Positions 1 through 12,479 are shown, counted from the first letter of the stretch. The stretch is 64,000 nt of DNA from Epiperipatus broadwayi (GCA_028023455.1 JAQFVV010000036.1:5761576-5825575), one strand, 5' to 3'. Made by a program: numbers and translations. The notes: generated from the letters alone by a model not told the origin.

Positions 1-19
1 AATTTTCAGTCTATATATA

Positions 20-345
20 AAATCCATCAAGGCCTTTGAGCATTCCATCTTCGATTATTCAATGAAATGGACAGTTGAATAATTGGAAGAGTGAGAAGAT
101 TGAAACCATCCATTAAAATTTAAGAAATCGCTATCTTAATATAAGCTGAGCACTGATTGTACGTATGTGTGGGAGATTATGATTTGGCCCAACTAATGAG
201 TACTGGTTCTGCACACAAAATACATATGTTGGGAATCATCTATCTTTTTTGCATATATGCGGTCCTGTGTGTTAGTTGTTAGATGAAATGGAGGACAAAT
301 ACAGACTAAAACATCCCAAGTTTAATCCCTCTATTAACAATGAAA
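20..345 (+). repeat. Dispersed repeat family S2, diverged copy a
   Basis: Matches the copy at 4495-4850 over shared blocks such as 'tttgagc(a/g)ttccatc', 'tcaatgaaatgga', 'tcttaatataagctgagca' and 'acaaaatacata'. It lacks the clean 3' tRNA-like part seen in the other copies. Non-coding, old and diverged. Confidence 0.7.
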
Positions 346-713
346 ATAGTAAATTTGAATTATATAAATATTAAAAGAACTACTAAAAAATTCCTACCAC
401 AGCAATAATATTGCAATTAGTTGTCTAGATTGTAGTTTTCCATTTTTATTTTATTTGATACTAAAAGAGATTTACTTTCTCTTAGATATTTAATAAGAAA
501 TTTTTTTTGTTATAATATAATGTGGTTAAATATAAAATACTATTCATCTTTTTTTATTTTTGTTTTTATTGCTACATGAAGATTCCAAAAAGATAAGATT
601 CAGATTATTTATACTTCTGCTTCTGTAATATAAAGCATGCTAGTAGTTCAAAACAAGCTTTTTCAATAAATGTCACAAGAGAGTGCATTTAAAATCTCTA
701 TCTAAAATTATCC

Positions 714-765
714 CTATCCCCAAACTGGTTTCAAGCTAATGACTCTCATCAGTGAGGCATTAGGA
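714..765 (-). ncRNA. Hammerhead-ribozyme-like motif, family B, intact core
   Basis: On the minus strand: core CTGATGA (746-752), stem II GAGT/GCTT with loop CATTA (wobble pairs at both ends), GAAA (729-732), then CCAGTT followed by TGGGGATA. The bases before the core (CCTCA) pair with TGGGG to give a 5-bp stem I. Stem III is only A-T and C-G with a 2-nt loop, which is too short to be stable alone; the related families have fully palindromic stem III sequences. The cleavage triplet would be GTT, which fits NUH. No activity is shown; this is a motif-level call. Confidence 0.6.
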
Positions 766-874
766 CATTCGGATACTAGATCTAAAATATAAACTCAAGC
801 CCAGAATTTATTGAATTCTTTCATATTTGATAAATGCTGGGCATGAGTTTGTATTTTAGAACTAGTATTCGAAT

Positions 875-926
875 GTCCTAGTGTCTCCCTGATGAGAGTC
901 ATTAGCTTGAAACCAGTTTGGGGATA
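875..926 (+). ncRNA. Hammerhead-like motif, family B, mirror copy
   Basis: This is the plus-strand counterpart in the right arm: CTGATGA at 889-895, the same stem II, GAAA at 909-912, and CCAGTTTGGGG. Unlike the minus copy, the base next to the core is C instead of A, so the first stem I pair (against T) is lost. Probably a weaker or decayed partner. Confidence 0.5.
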
Positions 927-1019
927 GGGATAATTTTAGATAGAGATTTTGAATGCTTTCTTTTGTGGCATTTATGGGAAAAGCTTGTTTGGAGATATTA
1001 GCATGCTCGTTATATTACA

Positions 1020-3580
1020 TTTGTAAATACAAGCTAATTAAGTCATGTAATGTATGGCTTGGTTTTCCTTACTTCTAATCCTATGATGTCTATAGTTATT
1101 AGTATTATTATGCTAAACAATAAAGTTATTTACAATATATCATTTTACTTTACAAAAACAACTTTCTATTTTATAGTATACCTTTTAATTCTTTATTATT
1201 AGTAAGCTTACATTATATGATGGAGAACAAAACTACAAGTTTGGCTGGACTTTGAGAATAATTCTGTTTTTAAGTAAATGTTTGTATTACACTTATCCTA
1301 CTTTAATACATAACTTCTTATTTTTTATTATCAACGACAAAATATAATTTACTACTTATTTTTCTATATTAAAAAAAAAAATTAAGTCTTTACTCTCTTG
1401 CTTTCAACTTCTTATAGAATCACGTAAACTTAATAAGCATAATCAATGATTGCAAATAAGATCAAATATATAAGATAAAACTATATTTCTAAATAAATGC
1501 TTACAAGTATATTTTTTGGAAAAAAATTTCATTTGTTGTAGCTGTATTATTTCTTTCAGTTACTTTTTCATATATTTAATTTTCTCTTCTTTTCTTTTAT
1601 GTTATGTATAAAATAAACACACACACCCATAATAAATAATCATAAATGTGCAGACATGATGACAATAGTGAAAGAATAAGAGAAGTATCAATGGTTATAT
1701 GAACAGTGAAGAGTTTAAAGTTAATATTCCTGCTATAAACCTACAATGAGTATGTGAAAGAATTTAGATACAGCAAATAAATAAATAGCATAAAGAACAT
1801 ATATTAGTGAAAAGTGAATATAAAATTATTTGCAATAAATAGAAAATTCTGAAGTGAATTCCATATTCTGATTACTAACATTTTTGTCACCATTTATTTC
1901 TTAAAATAACAATTATCATATATTAATTATTAATGGATTAAAATACAGAAAAAATACTATATATAAACCTCATTGGCATTTCCTTCTTTTTTAATCTGAT
2001 ATTTACTCTTTCCTTCTAACTCTGACTAAAGATGATAATTACTTAGTTAAGTTTTCAGCAGCAATGAAATTGTTTCTTCAGAGCCTTTTTTACTGTGATT
2101 TACTAACTCTAAATACAGTCAAAATATTATAATTATTAATACAGAAGTAAATATTAAGATGATCCTACCATATTAACTTAAAATAGCTCCATCTATCTAA
2201 TTTCTCATAACATGACGGCCTAACTATTTTAATTGTAATATTAATAAGATATAGTTGTTTTATAATTTCAAGCATTACAGCAAATAATTTTTACTCGATG
2301 TTATAAACTTTGCTCAATTAACTTTAAGATAGGCATAACCATATAAAAAAAATCAATTATCATTTATGCTATGTTATTTAATTTAGTAAAAAAAATAATA
2401 CTTTAAGTATTTAAAATTTTAAATAAATATTGTTACAGTTCTTTTATAGTATGTGATCTTGTTTAAACTAATTCTTATTCAAATTCAGTAATATTTTAAA
2501 TTCAATTATGTTTCCATAAACATTAAACACAACACATTTTTACAATATATACTCAGATAAAGATTACAATAAAACAAAATACAAAAAACAATTTCATTTA
2601 TAACATTTGTTTACTTTGAATATGTCATTTCAAAGATATTTTGTATAATAGTAATGTCAATGGCAATTATTTCTTTGCTTAAATAAAAACGTTTTATTTA
2701 CCCTTAAAAAGTGGTATATGGAGATTTCTATTTTAGAAAGAACTTATTCTTTACTGTTAACTCTAGCATGAAATATAACTTCATCTCTAAAGATTCTGTA
2801 TATCCCCATTAAAATACCCCTGCTTAATTCATCGTGTGGCTTAACTTATGTCCTTTTATTTATTAGATACGCAGAAGAGTTGTTATTCATTCAAGTAACT
2901 CATTTATTTGAGATCATTTTTTTAATAAATGAAATATAACTGCTCTTTATATTTATTTTTTAATCAATAAAAACATGAAAATATTTTAATTAACTTACAT
3001 ACATGAACAAACTCCTATTTTTTTAAATAAATCCCTCTATTTATTTTTATTATTTTTAATCACGGTAATATTGACGCACATTAATACTGGTACCTTAAAC
3101 AATTAATGGTCATTGAAGCCTATTGTTTCAATTATAATTTAAAACTCAAGTTTCTTCCGCATTTTTTAATAATATTATCATAAATATTCTGCCACAACCA
3201 AAGGCATACTAATGTCTTGGAATCCGACTAATATCAAATAAATTACAAAGACTTAAAATGTTATATAATGATAATAAACAACACTATATTTAGATTAAAT
3301 TCTAGCCAAAACAATTAATTAATTACAAATCAAATTGTAAGCATATTTTAAAAAATAAACATTTGCAAAACTAATTAAGATAAGATTTTGTTCAACCTGT
3401 GTCAAATTCTTTAATTTCTTTTTATAATCATATATATTGGATATACACTTGAGATTTATCTATTATGTAAAATATAGAATATCTAAAACTATTGGTTCTA
3501 CATATATGTTGTAAATCTAGTTCATTATAGAACACAAATTAAATTTTATTTTATTAAATAAAAATAAAAATTGATTAATT
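1020..3580. other. AT-rich non-coding stretch
   Basis: Very AT-rich sequence with many short A and T runs. I see no ORF of substance, no splice-bounded coding block and no recognisable repeat. Confidence 0.5.
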
Positions 3581-3582
3581 CC

Positions 3583-3680
3583 TTTTTTTTTTCATATGTC
3601 AAATCATCAGCCGGGAAGCGAACCCGGGACAACTGCTCGTAAGGCAGCTGCGCTAACCACTCGGCCGCCAACGCTTGACT
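3583..3680 (-). repeat. tRNA-derived SINE family S1, copy 1
   Basis: The minus strand reads as a tRNA-like body (about 3605-3674): GGCGGCCGAGTGGTTAGCG (A-box region), an anticodon arm with loop CTTACGA (triplet TAC), and GGGTTCGCTTCCCGG (B-box region), followed by a short tail and a poly(A) run (poly(T) on the plus strand at about 3584-3593). Five copies of the same body in the window, most with target duplications, show that it is a SINE and not a functional tRNA gene. Confidence 0.85.
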
Positions 3681-3914
3681 ATAATTTTTTTTTTTAATTT
3701 AAAACTACATTATCTGTTGATTTTACAAAATATTGTTGTCTGCCTTATACAATAATTTCCAATCATAAATATTTTACTTAAATTATCTTTCTCTGCTTAG
3801 TATTTTACCTAAAATAATTGGGAGGAATATAAACATATTTTCTTTTAGTAGTTAGCAAAATTCACAGCTAAGTCAGTGATTCCAATGATACATAATTTTT
3901 GCACTTTTTATAAA

Positions 3915-4100
3915 TTTTATTCGAACTCAGACTTTCACACGACCCACTACTCTCAGTGCGATCTCATATTGCTGACCCACCTGATGGCACTGAGAGTAGT
4001 GGGTCGTGTGAAAGTCTGAGTTCGAATCCCGCCTATATTACATATATAAATGCAGGTTTAAGCCTGTGCAATGTATTAATAAATTTTATTGTGATTGCAA
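3915..4100 (+). repeat. S2 repeat head as a perfect 40-bp palindrome
   Basis: Positions 3920-3959 are the exact reverse complement of 3987-4026, with a 27-nt loop. The right arm is the tRNA-like part of family S2, including a clean B box (GTTCGAATCC). After it come the family 3' sequence 'tatattacatatataaatgcagg' type words and 'aagcctgtgcaatg'. The left arm is an inverted duplicate of just the promoter-bearing region. Confidence 0.75.
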
Positions 4101-4494
4101 ATAGGTTTGCTTAGATTTTAATTTTTCCCAATGCATTTTATAAAAATAAAATAAAAAGATATATATTATGAAAATAGGCATATAAAATTTATTTATTTAT
4201 TAAATATGCAAACATATGATAAATTTTACCCTAGGATCATATTTAAATTATTGGCAAAATATCGCTCATAGATTTATATAAAAGTTCAAAATAAGTAATC
4301 AAAAATACTTATAATTGCTTCCTATCCATTAGCATTGCAAATGACTTTGAATGAATGAAGACGCTGTGTACATTTGTTCATGTTTATTGGAGATTCTGTA
4401 TTTTCAGCTTAACGATATCAATGAGTGAAAATTATAACTTTAATATGAACCACGTTTTTAGTTTCATCATTTAATAGGGATAAATTAAGGTGAT

Positions 4495-4850
4495 TGATAA
4501 TAGGGCTTTGAGCGTTCCATCATCAGATTTTCAATGAAATGGATGGTTGAAGAGTGGTGGGGTGGAAAGGATTGAAGCCGGTCCATTAAAGTATGGAGAT
4601 TGGCTATCTTAATATAAGCTGAGCATTGATTGTATATATGTGTGGAGATGATAATCTGGACCAACTAACTAGTGCTGGTTTAGCACAAAATACAGATATT
4701 GGTGATTGGTTATTTATCATATCAACATGTGTGTGATCAGGTGATAGCATGGATAGTTGAGAGTCATGTAAAAGTCTGAGTTCAAACTCCCTATATATTA
4801 CATATTCGAATGCAGGTATGAAAAAGCTTGTACTGTAGAAAAAATTTATA
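4495..4850 (+). repeat. Dispersed repeat family S2, fullest copy b
   Basis: About 350 bp. The 5' body carries 'gggctttgagcgttccatc' and 'cttaatataagctgagcat'. The 3' part is tRNA-like: 'gatagcatggatggttgag' style A-box region and 'gagttcaaactccc' B-box region, then 'tatattacatattcgaatgc' and 'gaaaaagcttgtactgtag'. Parts recur at 20-345, 3915-4100, 23041-23405 (minus) and 43385-43535. It may be a composite SINE with the tRNA-like module at its 3' side. Confidence 0.75.
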
Positions 4851-4859
4851 TATTAAGTA

Positions 4860-5920
4860 AAATTAGTTATTAAGTAATATGTACTTTTATATCCATCAAC
4901 TTTTTCAGATTTGTATAAATGGGAATTATGACGACAGATAGATTCATAATTTATGATATTACAATTGGCATCAGTCAATTTTTAAATGGGCACTGTAGAC
5001 TTGAAAAAGTCATCCATTGGTCTATTTACTTCTTATATGGTCTGCTTTAGGAGTAGCATTTAGAATATGGATCTGATATCAGGCTTTTGCAAAAAACATT
5101 CAGTGCAACTTAACACTGATTAATTCAAACCCTATTTCTACACCATTAAATTTTACTCTTGCAAAATAGCTTTCTCTCACTCTAAATAAACTCTGAGCAG
5201 CAACTTTGACCTCATAACCCTAAATACTGAAAACAGAAGTGATCCCCTTTCTTTTATATATTTTGGGCTTTTAATGTATTTATTTTTAGTAAATTTTCAG
5301 TCTAAATGTCTTATAGTTTTTATATCTTCAAAATTACTTAATATTATTTAATTAATAGCATCTATTTACCTGTATAAATAGATTTATATTATCCAGTGAT
5401 CTGTTAAGATTGTACTAATCAAAACCAAAATAATAGTGTTTTATTTTAATTTAAAATAATTAGCAATCAATAAGAAAATCACTTATTGTTTAATTCTTAT
5501 AAATTTTATAAGTAGATATAATTAGTAAAAATCTTTTAGCTTCTTATTTCCTTTTATTTTAAATTGTAGTTATTTATTTTATTTAAATGATTTTTTAAAC
5601 CAGATTTATTTTCTTTTAAATTGAAATGAAAATATTTGCATATCCAATAGTTTATACTTGTACATAAAATGTTGCTAGAACGATAATTCTAAAATATACA
5701 TTGAATGATAATAAAATATTAAATTCAGGATACTAATGTTCTTAAATCTCTATTTGGAGGTCCCTAATCTAATGCTTACTTATTAAGGTTGTAACAGTGT
5801 TACATTACTTTGTTTGTTTTTAAATATACTAAAGCATTATTTGGCATTCACTATTTAAAAATGATTGTATTCTAACATTTTATATATATATATATATTAA
5901 TTCTGATGTTTTCACGGATA
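4860..5920. other. AT-rich non-coding stretch
   Basis: No coding or repeat signature recognised. It ends in a short (TA)n run at about 5880-5898 which borders the next palindrome. Confidence 0.5.
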
Positions 5921-5924
5921 AAAG

Positions 5925-6134
5925 ATGTCATATTATTATTACTATTTGCGGGATATTCCGTGTTGTGAAAAAGCTAAATGCTGACGTTTCAGTACAATAT
6001 CAAGTACCTTCCTCAGAGCGTTCTCTTTCTCAAAAAAGGACGCTCTGGAAGGTACTTGATATTGTACTGAAACGTCAGCATTTAGCTTTTTCACTACACG
6101 GAATATCCCGCAAACAGTAATAATAATATGACAT
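5925..6134. repeat. Penelope-type palindrome, family C
   Basis: Arms 5925 to about 6021 and about 6039-6134 are inverted copies (pairing sum 12059 in the outer part, for example 5990/6069). Differences are few: a 2-nt deletion in the right arm and several single substitutions. It sits between (TA)n runs. The arms contain the word GAAACGTCAGC on their sense strands, which is typical of hammerhead-bearing Penelope terminal repeats. The minus-strand ORF 5942-6241 across the palindrome is not a gene. Confidence 0.65.
5971..6026 (-). ncRNA. Hammerhead-ribozyme-like motif, family C, intact core
   Basis: Minus strand: stem I strand AGAACGCT, core CTGAGGA (6010-6016, fits CTGANGA), stem II formed by GTAC/GTAC around loop TTGATATT with one bulged G, GAAA (5987-5990), then CGTC, and stem I partner AGCATTTA. 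Stem I pairs T-A, C-G, G-C, one mismatch, A-T, A-T, G-T. Stem III is the self-complementary ACGT with no loop, so it could only form between two molecules. The right-arm copy (6043-6080) has lost AG from the core (CTCTGGA) and is predicted dead. Confidence 0.6.
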
Positions 6135-6139
6135 ATATA

Positions 6140-9100
6140 TATATAGTAATGGTAAGGAATCTGGAAGTAAATATGAGATGATGGCAAATCATCCCTAAAT
6201 ATCATGCTCATAATTTTCAACAATATAAAATGAATTAACATTATCCATAAACAAATATAAAATATATAAATATAAAGGAAGCATGAGAGATTTAGTATTT
6301 AATAAAAATAGTTATATTACTAATAGTTATATGTTACTAGAATTACACAAGAATAATCAACAGTCATTTTTTGTGATTGAATCTAAATGAGATCCTATAT
6401 CAGAAGGTAGACTACTTGTCTAGTCAATGCTAATCTTAGTGCACAATATTAACCAATCACCTTCATGCACATTCTTAAGTCCTAATCTATTAATTATAAT
6501 GTTTGAATGCTGGGATTGTGATACATGATAATAATCATCAGTGCTCTGGTCATATAGTCGTAAGACTGTATAGGCCAACTATATACCAATTTATAATCTC
6601 TATAGAAATAAAGTATAGTGAATGGACTTTAAAATTAATTTTGATTTTTGCACCATTCAGAAAATTATCTGGATGTCCAAACACAAACCTAAATCCCAAC
6701 ATATAAATAAATTAACTATTATTACTGTAGTCACAGTCAAGATCCCCTAGGGACTATGACTTGAACAAGAAAAAATAAAAATTAAGAATACATTTGGGAG
6801 ATGTGTGATACATGCTTGGTGCCTATCTACAAATGTAACTGTCTCAGCTGGTGTGAAACCTGACCTGCAAATTATTATTTTAACAAACTGGATAAATTTA
6901 TAAAAAAATTGATAAACTAAACTGAGTTAATTTATTTTGGAAATTTGTATTAATTTGGAAATTAATATTAGTTATAAAAGAAGATAATAAAAAACTTTTA
7001 ATGTCAGTAATGGATAAATTCAATTTGTTTTAACTCACTTTGGAAATTATTGTTTTAAATTTTAATGTGAACATTTGAAGAAATAATGAGCAAGATTAAT
7101 AGGAAACAAAACTGAAAATTATAACTACCAAATATAAAATCAAAAAATAAAACCACAGTAATAAGAGTATTTTAGTGTGCATATCTACATTTACAAATAA
7201 TTTTTAATATAAATAATAATTGTTAGTATAAGTAATAATGAATAATTCATTTAAATTTATTTTTGTTAAACTGAATTTATTATTACTGTATTAGTTGTTC
7301 CCTCCAAAATGATATAAAGATATAGAACTTACCCATTTTTTTTAAAAACAGGTGGAGGGGGATGTTGTAGCTAATCTTAAATTATTTTTTATGAAATGTT
7401 GCTTTTCAATTTTAATCATTGAAAATGGAAATAATTTTGTTTAAAGTAAAAGCTAATTAATATAATTAGTGATGGTCAACTACAAGTTAAAATATTATTT
7501 ACTATATGAAATTATATAAATCAGCATTTATTTTTATAGCGTCTGTGTACAATTGTAATCACATTCATATCGGCTTTTTCAAACCAAATTGTGCAAACGC
7601 TTTATTTTTTTGATAAAAATTTATTAGACTTGAAATTATTATACAGTCATATTTTTTCTGAATGTATTAATTTATTAGTTAATTTCATTAAATAATTGTC
7701 TAAAAAATAACAGTGTTAATGTCTTTATTCATTCATGTATCTGTTCTACTAATTGGCAGTGTCTATAATTTAATTTTATTATTGCTTGGTGCTTTAAATG
7801 ATTTGTAGCTTATCCCAATAAAACTATTTCAATTAAGGTAGATTATGCGCATACATTTTTCTTTTGTTCATTGTAACAATCCCTAGGATCTTTTGATCAT
7901 GAGTTTGCTCTAGACCAATAATGGTTCATTTATTTATCCATGGGGTAGTAGTTCATTTTGACATCCAGATAATCCTCTAGATAATACAATGACAATGATT
8001 ACCTTTAATGTCAATTTTCTACACTTTTTAATACAGATTAGAAATTAATTTATAGTTGGCCTATGCACATTTGGTACCATATGGCCAAGAAATTGATGAT
8101 GATCAATATATATCAGAATACCAGATTTATTTTTATAGTAGATACTTTGGCTCTTAAATATTTGTATCCAGGTGATTATTTTATATTTTGCCCTAAATCT
8201 GGAAGTGGATGGATTATTAGTCCAGATTTTATATCTCTTTTAAATCCAGTTATAATGAATGACGATTAATTATTTGTGTTAAATGCTGGTGATGGAATAT
8301 ATAATTGTTTATAAGTATTTATTTTCATTAAATTCTAATGTTCTCATAACTCCTTTTATATTATTAATGATTATGATTATGATTATTTCTACTAACATTC
8401 ATTTTAATTTAGGATACCATCTCTTATTTGACATTACAATATATATATATATATATATATATATTGTAACAAATTAATGAATGTTCAAATAATAAAGTGT
8501 AGTTCAAAATATATTACCATACCTGAGTAAAGGAGTTATAAACAAATTATTAATAACAAGTATTATAACTCAGGTATACAGACAGTAGGTTTTATCCACT
8601 TTCATTTCTTGGTTTGATGTTAAGTGCATGTTTAAACAAATACTAAGTGAATATGGTCTAGCAGGGTGCCACTAGATTATCTGAATCTAGACACGGTTAT
8701 ATCTGATAACCTTTCACATGTACCGGGTTTGAATCCCTTCTTGGTACTTTATTTCTAATAAAATGGGAGACTTTGCTTTTTGAGCCATATCACTATATGC
8801 ACTAATATTTAGGTAAAAGTAAAACATCTATAAACCAAAGTGGAGTATACTAGACATAAATCATTTCTCAGATCTTAATATAACAAATGTGTTTCAATAT
8901 TTTTATAAGTTTACTAGCTCAGATTATATATAACTAATTTAGGATGGCAATTCACTCATCCTTGCATGAAATAGATGACGGGATGTGGTGATAATAATCC
9001 TAAGAGATCACTAAATATTATAAAATCAATATTTATTTATGGCCTTTAAACAGTTACACAGCTCATTAATTAAAATGTTGATGATGATGATGATGATGAT

Positions 9101-11681
9101 AATAATAACAATAATGACAAGGATTTCAACTACAGCTCTCGGACTAAGCCTAAACATAAAACTAAATTTTATAAAGAAATTCATAATTATTGCTTAATTT
9201 TAGCATATTTACTTATATCTTAAATAACTAATATTCAACCATTGATGATGATGAATAATCACACTTAACAAAGACTACACTTAATGAAATATATACGCTT
9301 CGTTTAATAAAACAAACTAATATTTATTACTGCATTTCTAACATATACATAAAAATTTCTAGATAAATACGAAAATTGACATGAATAATAATAATAATAA
9401 TTGATTATATAACAATCCTCAGATTAATTTTAAGTTCTTCCCCCTTTCCCTTCAAATGTATTTTGTATTAAGTTGGACATCACATTGACCATGATTTTCA
9501 CTCCATGAGAAAAGTATTTCAAGAAAAAAAAATATTATCTGCTCATTAGCACACATACTTTAAAAATCTAACATGTAAATAGAATGTAAAAAAAAACAAA
9601 ATGTTAGTAGAATTGAAAGAGCAAGTTTTAGAAAAGAGTTTTAAATCATTATCTCCCCCTCCCTTCCAAGCGCTGAAATCTATACTTTCTCAAGACAAAA
9701 TAATTTAATATTTTAACACCACTTATTATTTCACATTCACTCGCAATTATACACATATAAAAATATCATTATGTATGTGCATGTTTTATCCCATAATAAC
9801 AAAATATTATTTAAAACCAAAATAATAATAATATATTAGTTAAAACTAAAATCATAACACCATAAAAAAAATTGTTTTACACATTAATATTTTTCATAAC
9901 TGTAAAATTAATAAACAAATAATTTTCATACATTCAAGATCATTTATGAAGCTCAAAGTTATTATTAGTAAGACATTCTTGTTTTAATCGATCTGAATAG
10001 TCTTTAAAAGTTCTTTAAATAAAATATACCACTTTATTGCTAAAATGTTTATTAAGACTGATATCATAAAGAAAATAGATATAAAAGTCATATGACCGAT
10101 CTTTTGTTTGTGGCGAATTTCCAAGGGTTCAAACTTGTCTAGTATAATGTCTATATTTCTGCAGCTACCATTTCTGTTTTATGTGGGAACAATCTCTTTC
10201 TTGAGGTGTATAACTACTTGATGATGATGACTCTATTGAGGTTATTTGCTTTAGTGGATAATTTGGAAATCATTATATTAATTTTTCTTCTCTTCCTGTC
10301 AAGCATGATTCTTAGTGGATGAAATACAGCGGTTGTTTTCACATTTATAAATTTTCTTGAGTTTAAAATCAGTTGCTGGAACAATTAATTGGACTTGATG
10401 ATTAATATTTATCAGTAGATTAATTCATCTTTTATCGAATGCAGGTGAATGCTTTCTTCCTTCTATTAAAAACATCTTATTTCTCTGGTCAGTTGAAAGG
10501 TGTAGAATATTATTTTAGACACAACATCTTTTCTTTCCTCTATGATGTGCAGCTTCCTCCAGATGGTCAGCAAAAAATGAGACATACATATAATTTTTCT
10601 AGCCAGCCATTTCTTATATTTTCAACATTCAATTTAATAGTTTAATCTGAATCATAATCACCCAAAAAAAAAAATAATTCCAGACACTTTTTATATCCAA
10701 TTTTCAGCTAACTTAACCAATCAGAGATAGTGTCACTTGCTATTTTTGGACAAATTTGTTTTAATTAGATCTCTAATTTATTTTCAACTAAATTACTTTT
10801 CAACTGAAAAGTTTAATCCTTTTTCCAGACACTTTTGTTTTAAAAAAAATAGACTTAATCCTTATTTCCTTTCTTTTCTCTTTTTTTTTTTAACATCCAG
10901 GTAACATTTCAAATTTTTGAGCTTCCTTCTTTAGATCTTGAGATAAGACAATTTCAAAATTAGAGTTCTCACCCATTATAAGCTCCCAAAGTGAAAAACA
11001 ATTATTTACAAAAAAAAAATTGCTACAAAGATCGATATCTGATTAAACCGATTTCCTCTTTTAACAAAAAATTGTACAAAAAAAATAATTTGACAGATTT
11101 AATCCTTCCTTTTCTTTCAATATTTAGTAAATGTATATTTCTGTATGTAATGTACACACATCCTTCATTCTTTCAAGTCATTCATAAACTAACATTAAAT
11201 AATATAATTGCTAGCTTAGTAATTATAACCCAATTATTTAATTAAATCTGTAACTTTTAAATCCCAATTATAATTAAAGAAAAGCAAAATAGAAGCATAG
11301 AATAAGATATTAGAATTGATCAAGCATAGGTTAGTTTTAAAGAAAGTTAAAATGTTGAATATTTGAAATATTCAACAATTAAATAGTTTACACATACATT
11401 GCCTATACGTATGCATTATAACTTTGCTTTTTAACAGAAAATTTAAATATTAAATAGTTTAAATGTGTGTATTACCTTTCTATCAACACACAAACAAATA
11501 AAGCATATAATTGTTGACCCACTCTCTATCTAAAGCTTTTAGAACTGGACCTTGTAGGGTTTGAACTTGGATGCCCTACAGCTTCATTTATGATTATATA
11601 AAAAATGTGATGATGATTTTTGGTTTACCTTTTCTACATGCACATTACTATAAATTTATCTAGTGACTAAATTGTAATGGC

Positions 11682-11752
<71 letters not shown>

Positions 11753-12175
11753 TGTCCTTTACTATATTATATATACATTTATTATATATATATAATATAA
11801 TATATATTTATTATATATAGTATATTTTACTATTTACTGTAAAACACAACCTTATATAATTTATAATTTTAACATATAGTGTGCTCACACATATATATAA
11901 AACAATTTAGGTTTTTTAATACGGACACATTAAAACATTAACATTAATAATTAACACAAAAGTAGAATAATGAAATTATGAAAAATACAGTACAATAATA
12001 AGTGAATAACCAGATCAACTATATAAATAAGTGAATGAACATTAATTTCTCAAGTCTAATAAAAGTTGTCTGAGAGATATTCGTACAGGTTAATATTTAC
12101 TTTCATTGTTTGATATTATAAAAGTAACTATATATTGAAAAAAAATGTAAATATTCAAACTAAAAAAAAAGTAGC
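6140..12175. other. AT-rich intergenic or intronic DNA
   Basis: No gene recognised. It contains simple repeats: (AT)n at about 8437-8463, (ATG)n at about 9076-9100 and (AT)n at 11684-11746. At about 8650-8750 there is a tRNA-like B-box word (GGGTTTGAATCCC) which could be an old SINE. The stretch 10090-10640 is less AT-biased than its surroundings, but I find no conserved protein in either strand. Since the Popeye exon lies just beyond on the minus strand, part of this region may be an intron or 3' flank of that gene. Confidence 0.45.
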
Positions 12176-12181
12176 ACTTAC

Positions 12182-12312
12182 TTTCCTGATATAATAAGAC
12201 CAAGACGATCGGTGCGGGTGAGATCTTGCATTGCATAGGCCTCTCCTGTGTGTAGTGTTAAAATCTGTGCATATTCCAAGTCAATTAGCTTCTTGAATTT
12301 GAGACGGGGAAA
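12182..12312 (-). CDS. Internal exon of a Popeye domain-containing gene
   Basis: This is the only convincing spliced host exon in the window. The minus strand has a pyrimidine tract ending in CAG before 12312 and a perfect GTAAGT donor at 12181-12176. The 131-nt exon is open in one frame, giving 43 codons plus two bases. Its peptide contains TLHTGEAYAMQD and TDRLGLIISGK, which match the Popeye domain pattern 'GxxYAxEDxTxxDRLxxLLxGK' of POPDC1/bves, POPDC2 and POPDC3. Popeye proteins are membrane proteins with a cytoplasmic cAMP-binding Popeye domain, known from heart and muscle of animals. The exon lies in the N-terminal half of that domain; the downstream DSPE and FQVT parts and the membrane segments are not seen in the window, so introns must be large. 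Base composition is clearly richer in GC than the flanks. I am confident of the exon and fairly confident of the family; which paralogue it is cannot be said. Confidence 0.8.
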
Positions 12313-12479
12313 CTGAAAAAAAAATTATTACTTTTGAATAGTTTTTAATTTATTAAACTGAAAATATAAAATTTATATCGTAATGGTTCTACATTAACAA
12401 TATATTAAGACATTTTTTTTATCATCACCAGCAATAACAATCCCATAAAATATAGTCCTACAACTTTAAAAATCTACTT

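Larger units (their letters stand above)
624..1019. repeat. Penelope-type palindrome, family B (174-bp inverted arms)
   Basis: Arms 631-804 and 837-1010 are inverted copies of each other with a 32-nt loop. Base pairing sums to 1641 at every checked point (635/1006, 729/912, 746/895, 791/850, 804/837), so the arms are collinear without indels, with scattered substitutions. Similarity extends outwards to about 624 and 1019. Each arm carries a hammerhead-like core on its own sense strand. Inverted terminal arms with hammerhead cores are known for Penelope-like elements; no protein remains here, so the family assignment rests on structure. Confidence 0.65.

Noticed and set aside
3605-3674. Functional tRNA gene
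   Set aside because: The tRNA-like body recurs five times with poly(A) tails and target duplications, and the arms are imperfect; it is a SINE.
5942-6241. 99-codon minus-strand ORF
   Set aside because: It reads across the family C palindrome; its open frame follows from the inverted repeat and has no protein family.
10439-10645. 68-codon plus ORF in a less AT-rich stretch
   Set aside because: No conserved motif, no convincing splice context and no relation to the Popeye exon, which is on the other strand.
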